This document shows positions 5,380 to 8,486 of a stretch of 8,486 nt of DNA, piece by piece. Made by a program: the position numbers and the translations under genes. Positions within the stretch are counted from its first letter, which is position 1. Each line of letters starts with the position of its first letter. The stretch lies in NCBI GenBank assembly GCA_020425885.1, contig JAGQRA010000883.1, forward strand, positions 1 to 8,486. Direction: 5' to 3'. The DNA comes from Planctomycetota bacterium (GTDB lineage: Bacteria > Planctomycetota > UBA1135 > UBA2386). The notes beneath the pieces were generated by a model. The model worked only from the letters and a program-made list of their open reading frames with translations. It was not told the DNA's origin and ran no database searches.

Positions 5380-7474
5380 GATCGATGAACACCCGCAACG
5401 CCTGGCTCGCCCGCAGCGTCGTATCGAGGAAGAACCACTGGTGGAACAGCTGCGTGCCGAGCAGCCCGGTGACGTTGGGCAGCGTCAGGCTGGCCGTCGT
5501 CGATCCGACGCCGACCGGCTGCACCAAGGCCTGCACGTCGGGCGAGATGTTGAGATAGCAGCCTGAGTAGGACGGGATCGACAGCGGCAACGTCATCGAC
5601 TGGTAGCGTCGGTCGCCGAAGCCGAGGTAGAGCAGACCGAGACTCCGATACGGCGACACGGCTTGCACCGAGTACTGGCCGCCGATCCGCGGCAGAGTCG
5701 CGAGCCCGATGCCGGCCTGCCCGCACGGCGTGCGATAGACGTGCACCGGCGACGGCAGCGGCGCCGGCGGATTGCGATCGTAGGCGAACACGAACGGGAA
5801 CAGCTCGTACCACGGCGACGCCCGCTTCTGGAAGTAGCGCGCCCCGGACTCCGACACCATCCACAGCCGGTTGCCGATCATCGCCAGACCTTCGAGCCCG
5901 GCCGGCAAGGTCAGCAGCGTCGAGGTCGACAACGCCGTCGTCACGCCGCGCTCGTAGAGCACGTCGCGCAGGTGGCTCGCGTTCTCGCCGTAGCTGCTCG
6001 ACAGGTAGAAGCGCAGGTTGCCCGCGCTCGCCTGATAGCAGAACGCGCCCTGGACCTTCGTCACCGGCAGCTCGAACAGGTGCCGCAGCGTGCCGACCGA
6101 GCCGTCGCCGTTCAGCACGAAGCCGCGCATCTCGGAGTTCGCGACGTCGTCGAAGTGGCCGGCCCAGAGGATCTGCTTGCCGTCGATGTCGGGCGCCGTC
6201 GACAGGAACGACACGCTGAGGCCGCCCAGCGCGTTGGTGGTGCGCCCCGCGACCGTCGCCGTCCTCGTGTCGAAGCGGTTGTTGGCGAACGTCGCCGGAT
6301 CGAACAGCCCGCCGGTCGAGACCGAGCGCATGTCGAAGCGCACGATGTCTTCACGGTCGGCGGTGTAGAACCAGCCGCCGGCCATCGCCGCGCCACCGAC
6401 GTGATCGGAGTTGACCAGGCCCTGCAGCCGGAACACGCGGCGCAGCTCGCCGGCGGTGTTCATCTCGACCAGGATCGGCAGCCTCCCGTTCGGGTTGTTG
6501 CCATCGGTGTCCTCGTAGAACATCGTCAGGTAGAGCCGGTCGGTACCGCTGCTCGCCACGCCCTGCGGCACGTACGAGTCGTTGAGGAACGGCGCGTAGC
6601 GTCGCACGGCCAGGCTGCCGGTGTCGGGATAGGACTGGATCGTGTTGCTGATGCGGTGATCCGGCCCTTCGGTGCCGTCGAGGTAGTCGTGATACGACTG
6701 CATGCCGAAGTACCGGGAGCCGTCCCGGATCGTGTCGTTGTCGAGGAAGTTGGCGATGCCGACGGCGTAGTTCTGGATCGCGACCGCGTAGATGCTGCCG
6801 ACGAACATGTCGCCCGACGGCGCGCCGCCGCTCGGCTCGGCCGCGACCATGGGGCGCTCGCTGCTCTGCCGCACGCCGCCGTAGTGACTCGAGGTCCGCG
6901 ATGCGACCAGGTCGCCGTCGAGGAACAGGTGCAGGTCGTAGTAGGTGTCCTCGTCATCGACGCGGAAGGCGGCCTGATACCACCGCCCGGCAATGATCGT
7001 CCCACCGCGCAGTTCGACGTCGACCGGGCTGCCGCCGTTGTCGAGTCGCACCAGCCCGCGCAGCGTGCCGTTGTTGATCTTCAACGAGAAGCCGCGGTTG
7101 CTCTCGGTGTTGCTGATCAGCGTCCGCCACCCCGAGACATCGCCGGCGCGGAACCAGGCCTGGATCGTGAACGAGTCGTGTCCCGCCGTGTCGACGGTGT
7201 TGATCGCGGTCGTGGCGCGCAGGTACTCGCTGCTGCCGTCGAAGCTGGTGTACAGCAGGCGATCGAAGCCGGTGCCGCGATCGTAGGCGAGCACGTCGCC
7301 GGCGCCGGCGGCGTGATCGATGCCGCCGACGGCATCGAGCGACGACACCCAACCCGGTCGCGGGTTCTCGAAGCTGCGGTAGCGGAACAGCGTCTTGTGA
7401 CCGAAGGGAGCGGTCTGCGCGGTCACCGCGCCAGCAGCTCGGACCGCGCAACACACGAGTAGCCACCGTCGCAT
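5375..7474 (-). CDS. Secreted LamG-domain protein with propeller-like middle and planctomycete-type C-terminal module
   Basis: The 699-residue product starts at ATG 7474, with AGAGGA 6 nt upstream; the adjacent ATG 7477 would add one Met. A Sec signal peptide (RRWLLVCC... to AVTA, residues 2-19) suggests export. Residues ~75-240 look like a LamG/concanavalin-like jelly roll: SFTIQAWF (101-108), [10 protein letters not shown], then [13 protein letters not shown], features typical of LamG_3-type domains. The middle (~270-570) has repeated strand patterns ([35 protein letters not shown]) like a beta-propeller, with no catalytic motif that I recognise. The last ~117 residues ([13 protein letters not shown], then [10 protein letters not shown], then [10 protein letters not shown]) match a C-terminal module I know from many secreted Planctomycetota proteins, possibly for surface attachment or sorting. 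The gene is apparently monocistronic. A carbohydrate- or cell-surface-binding role is inferred from LamG; the substrate is unknown. Confidence 0.85.
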   Translation of the reverse strand: MRRWLLVCCAVRAAGAVTAQTAPFGHKTLFRYRSFENPRPGWVSSLDAVGGIDHAAGAGDVLAYDRGTGFDRLLYTSFDGSSEYLRATTAINTVDTAGHDSFTIQAWFRAGDVSGWRTLISNTESNRGFSLKINNGTLRGLVRLDNGGSPVDVELRGGTIIAGRWYQAAFRVDDEDTYYDLHLFLDGDLVASRTSSHYGGVRQSSERPMVAAEPSGGAPSGDMFVGSIYAVAIQNYAVGIANFLDNDTIRDGSRYFGMQSYHDYLDGTEGPDHRISNTIQSYPDTGSLAVRRYAPFLNDSYVPQGVASSGTDRLYLTMFYEDTDGNNPNGRLPILVEMNTAGELRRVFRLQGLVNSDHVGGAAMAGGWFYTADREDIVRFDMRSVSTGGLFDPATFANNRFDTRTATVAGRTTNALGGLSVSFLSTAPDIDGKQILWAGHFDDVANSEMRGFVLNGDGSVGTLRHLFELPVTKVQGAFCYQASAGNLRFYLSSSYGENASHLRDVLYERGVTTALSTSTLLTLPAGLEGLAMIGNRLWMVSESGARYFQKRASPWYELFPFVFAYDRNPPAPLPSPVHVYRTPCGQAGIGLATLPRIGGQYSVQAVSPYRSLGLLYLGFGDRRYQSMTLPLSIPSYSGCYLNISPDVQALVQPVGVGSTTASLTLPNVTGLLGTQLFHQWFFLDTTLRASQALRVFIDR

Positions 7475-7480
7475 CATGAA

Positions 7481-7486
7481 TCCTCT
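7481..7486 (-). promoter_or_regulatory. Ribosome binding site of the LamG gene
   Basis: AGAGGA on the minus strand, 6 nt before ATG 7474 and 3 nt before ATG 7477. The spacing favours 7474 and argues against the long upstream extension of the frame to 7564. Confidence 0.65.
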
Positions 7487-7503
7487 TTGGACCGGTACCG
7501 TCA

Positions 7504-7878
7504 ATGTCGCCACGACTCCCCGCAACGCCCACAGCATGGTCCCTCCCGCCCGCACGCGGGTCAATGCCCATGGAGGCGCCGGCGTTGACGCCGAAGGTCG
7601 CGGCCCAATGCGCCATCGACGCCGCGCTCAATGTCGTGTCGCGCCGCGTCCTCGGCACGCCGCAGACCTACCGCGAAGCCTTCGCGGTCCTGGCGCGAGC
7701 CGGGATCATCGACGGGGCACTGCGCGACGCGATGCAGCAATGGGCCGGCATGCGCAATGTCCTCGTTCACATGGATACGAGCCTGGACCTCGACAAGGTC
7801 CATGCGGCGATCGGCAACACCGCGCAGCTCCGTTCCTTCCACGTCGTCATGGCGCGCGAGCTGGCTTCGGGAGCCTGA
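7504..7878 (+). CDS. HepT-like (DUF86) protein, apparently truncated at the N-terminus
   Basis: HepT toxins are HEPN-fold RNases, usually paired with a MntA nucleotidyltransferase antitoxin. The region from about 7588 ([52 protein letters not shown]) follows the HepT pattern. The motif is R-N-V-L-V-H-M-D where the family has RX4HXY, so the Tyr that MntA modifies is Asp. Family members run to ~135-145 residues with a first helix of ~40; here that part is replaced by unrelated Pro-rich sequence. ATG 7504 (124 residues), 7564 (104) and 7570 (102) are all possible, and none has a good ribosome site. Other frames upstream do not encode the missing helix. Third positions are strongly G/C-rich, so the 3' part was coding. 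No MntA-like gene is adjacent. It may be a decayed or divergent solitary gene. Confidence 0.6.
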   Translation: MSPRLPATPTAWSLPPARGSMPMEAPALTPKVAAQCAIDAALNVVSRRVLGTPQTYREAFAVLARAGIIDGALRDAMQQWAGMRNVLVHMDTSLDLDKVHAAIGNTAQLRSFHVVMARELASGA

Positions 7879-8000
7879 GCGCTCGGCGCGCACCCGCCAG
7901 ACACGAGGACCACCGGCGCATCCGTGCAGCCGCGCCGGCCAGCCACCGCCGGGTCGGTTCGTTCGCGATCCGGAACCCGTCCGTTACATTCCGTGCGCCG
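7879..8000. promoter_or_regulatory. Spacer upstream of the methylmalonyl-CoA mutase gene
   Basis: This 122-bp stretch probably holds the mutase promoter. TACATT (7985-7990) resembles a -10 box, but it would leave a leader of only a few bases and has no good -35 at normal spacing. There is no clear ribosome site before ATG 8001. A small palindrome, GAGCGCTC, lies just after the HepT-like stop. Weak evidence only. Confidence 0.25.
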
Positions 8001-8486
8001 ATGAACCCTGACTTCACCAAGCAACCCTACGGCTTCGACGAGTTCGAGAAGCCGACCGCCGAGCAGCTCGCGGCCGCGATCGCCGGCGCCACGCCGTGGA
8101 CCGCCCCCGAGGGCTTGCAGCACCGGGTCGCCGTCACGGCCCGCGACGCCGACGTCCCCCATCGTGACTTCGCGGCCGGCATGCCGCCGTTCCTCGGCGG
8201 CCCGTACGCGACGATGTACGCCGAGCGGCCGTGGACCATCCGCCAGTACGCCGGCTTCTCGACCGCCGAGGCGACCAACGCGTTCTACCGCCAGGCGCTC
8301 GCCGGCGGCCAGCAGGGGCTGTCGGTCGCCTTCGACCTCGCCACCCACCGCGGCTACGACAGCGATCACCCGCGCGTCAGCGGCGACGTCGGCATGGCCG
8401 GGGTCGCCATCGACTCGATCGCCGACATGCGGATCCTGTTCCAGGACATCCCGCTCGACAAGGTCTCGGTGTCGATGACGATGAAC
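8001..8486 (+). CDS. mutB: Methylmalonyl-CoA mutase large (catalytic) subunit, N-terminal part
   Basis: This adenosylcobalamin enzyme interconverts methylmalonyl-CoA and succinyl-CoA, in propionate and branched-chain breakdown. The window holds the first 162 codons, open to the right edge; the full protein is normally ~700 residues. The N-terminal arm (1-60) leads into [19 protein letters not shown] (64-82), YAGFST (83-88), [19 protein letters not shown] (106-124), then [10 protein letters not shown] and SVSMTMN, which is near-identical to the substrate-barrel start of known mutases. Y83 in QYAGFST corresponds to the active-site Tyr89 of the Propionibacterium enzyme. The B12-binding domain and catalytic His lie outside the window. 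The THRGYDSD and TMYAERPW segments favour methylmalonyl-CoA mutase over the related isobutyryl- or ethylmalonyl-CoA mutases, though the specificity residues are not all visible. The ribosome site is weak. The symbol could equally be mcmA or scpA. Confidence 0.95.
   Translation, partial: MNPDFTKQPYGFDEFEKPTAEQLAAAIAGATPWTAPEGLQHRVAVTARDADVPHRDFAAGMPPFLGGPYATMYAERPWTIRQYAGFSTAEATNAFYRQALAGGQQGLSVAFDLATHRGYDSDHPRVSGDVGMAGVAIDSIADMRILFQDIPLDKVSVSMTMN

Noticed and set aside
4492..5388. Plus-strand open frame of 298 codons
   Set aside because: It crosses napG antisense and the membrane protein gene in another phase; Arg/Ala-rich translation without motifs.
5663..7462. Plus-strand open frame of 599 codons
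   Set aside because: Antisense of the LamG gene; Val/Arg/His-rich mirror translation.
7549..7560. Short inverted repeat CCCGCACGCGGG before the HepT-like ORF
   Set aside because: A few base pairs around a tiny loop in GC-rich DNA; no context to support a terminator or operator.
7767..8369. Minus-strand open frame of 200 codons
   Set aside because: Antisense of the methylmalonyl-CoA mutase start and the HepT-like ORF; both real frames have family motifs.

Overview
The window is high-GC bacterial DNA (about two thirds G+C by eye) with strong G/C bias at third codon positions. It has three parts: a periplasmic nitrate reductase (Nap) locus, a secreted LamG-type protein with small genes beside it, and the start of a methylmalonyl-CoA mutase gene. 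The C-terminal module of the secreted protein (residues ~583-699) resembles a C-terminal module I know from many secreted proteins of Planctomycetota. With the high GC and the NapGH-type nitrate reductase, this makes a planctomycete the best guess. No rRNA or other taxonomic marker is present, so the assignment is tentative.

Left part (1-4800): the nap genes all lie on the minus strand, in transcription order napG (4800-4198), napH (4201-3251), napD (2526-2236) and napA (2168 to beyond base 1). napG and napH overlap by ATGA. Between napH and napD sits an unrecognised 168-residue gene on the opposite strand (2784-3290). Its 3' end overlaps the 3' end of napH by 40 bp, and its 5' end diverges from napD. 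NapG (four 4Fe-4S clusters) and NapH (membrane quinol oxidase, two 4Fe-4S clusters) would take electrons from quinol towards periplasmic NapA (one 4Fe-4S cluster plus Mo-bis-MGD). NapD is the cytoplasmic chaperone for the NapA Tat signal peptide. napB, napC, napE and napF are not in the window; napB or other genes could lie left of base 1.

Middle part (4801-7477): a small four-helix membrane protein of unknown function (4919-5368, plus) diverges from napG and converges on a ~700-residue secreted protein (7474-5375, minus). The two stop codons are 6 bp apart and lie inside one perfect inverted repeat. The secreted protein has a signal peptide, a LamG/concanavalin-like domain, a propeller-like middle region and the C-terminal module.

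Right part (7478-8486): a HepT-like (DUF86) ORF (7504-7878, plus) lacks the usual N-terminal helix and has Asp in place of the Tyr of the RX4HXY motif; no MntA-type partner gene is next to it. A methylmalonyl-CoA mutase large-subunit gene starts at 8001 and runs off the right edge. No tRNA, rRNA, CRISPR array, insertion sequence or phage gene was seen. No stretch above 300 bases is without a gene.
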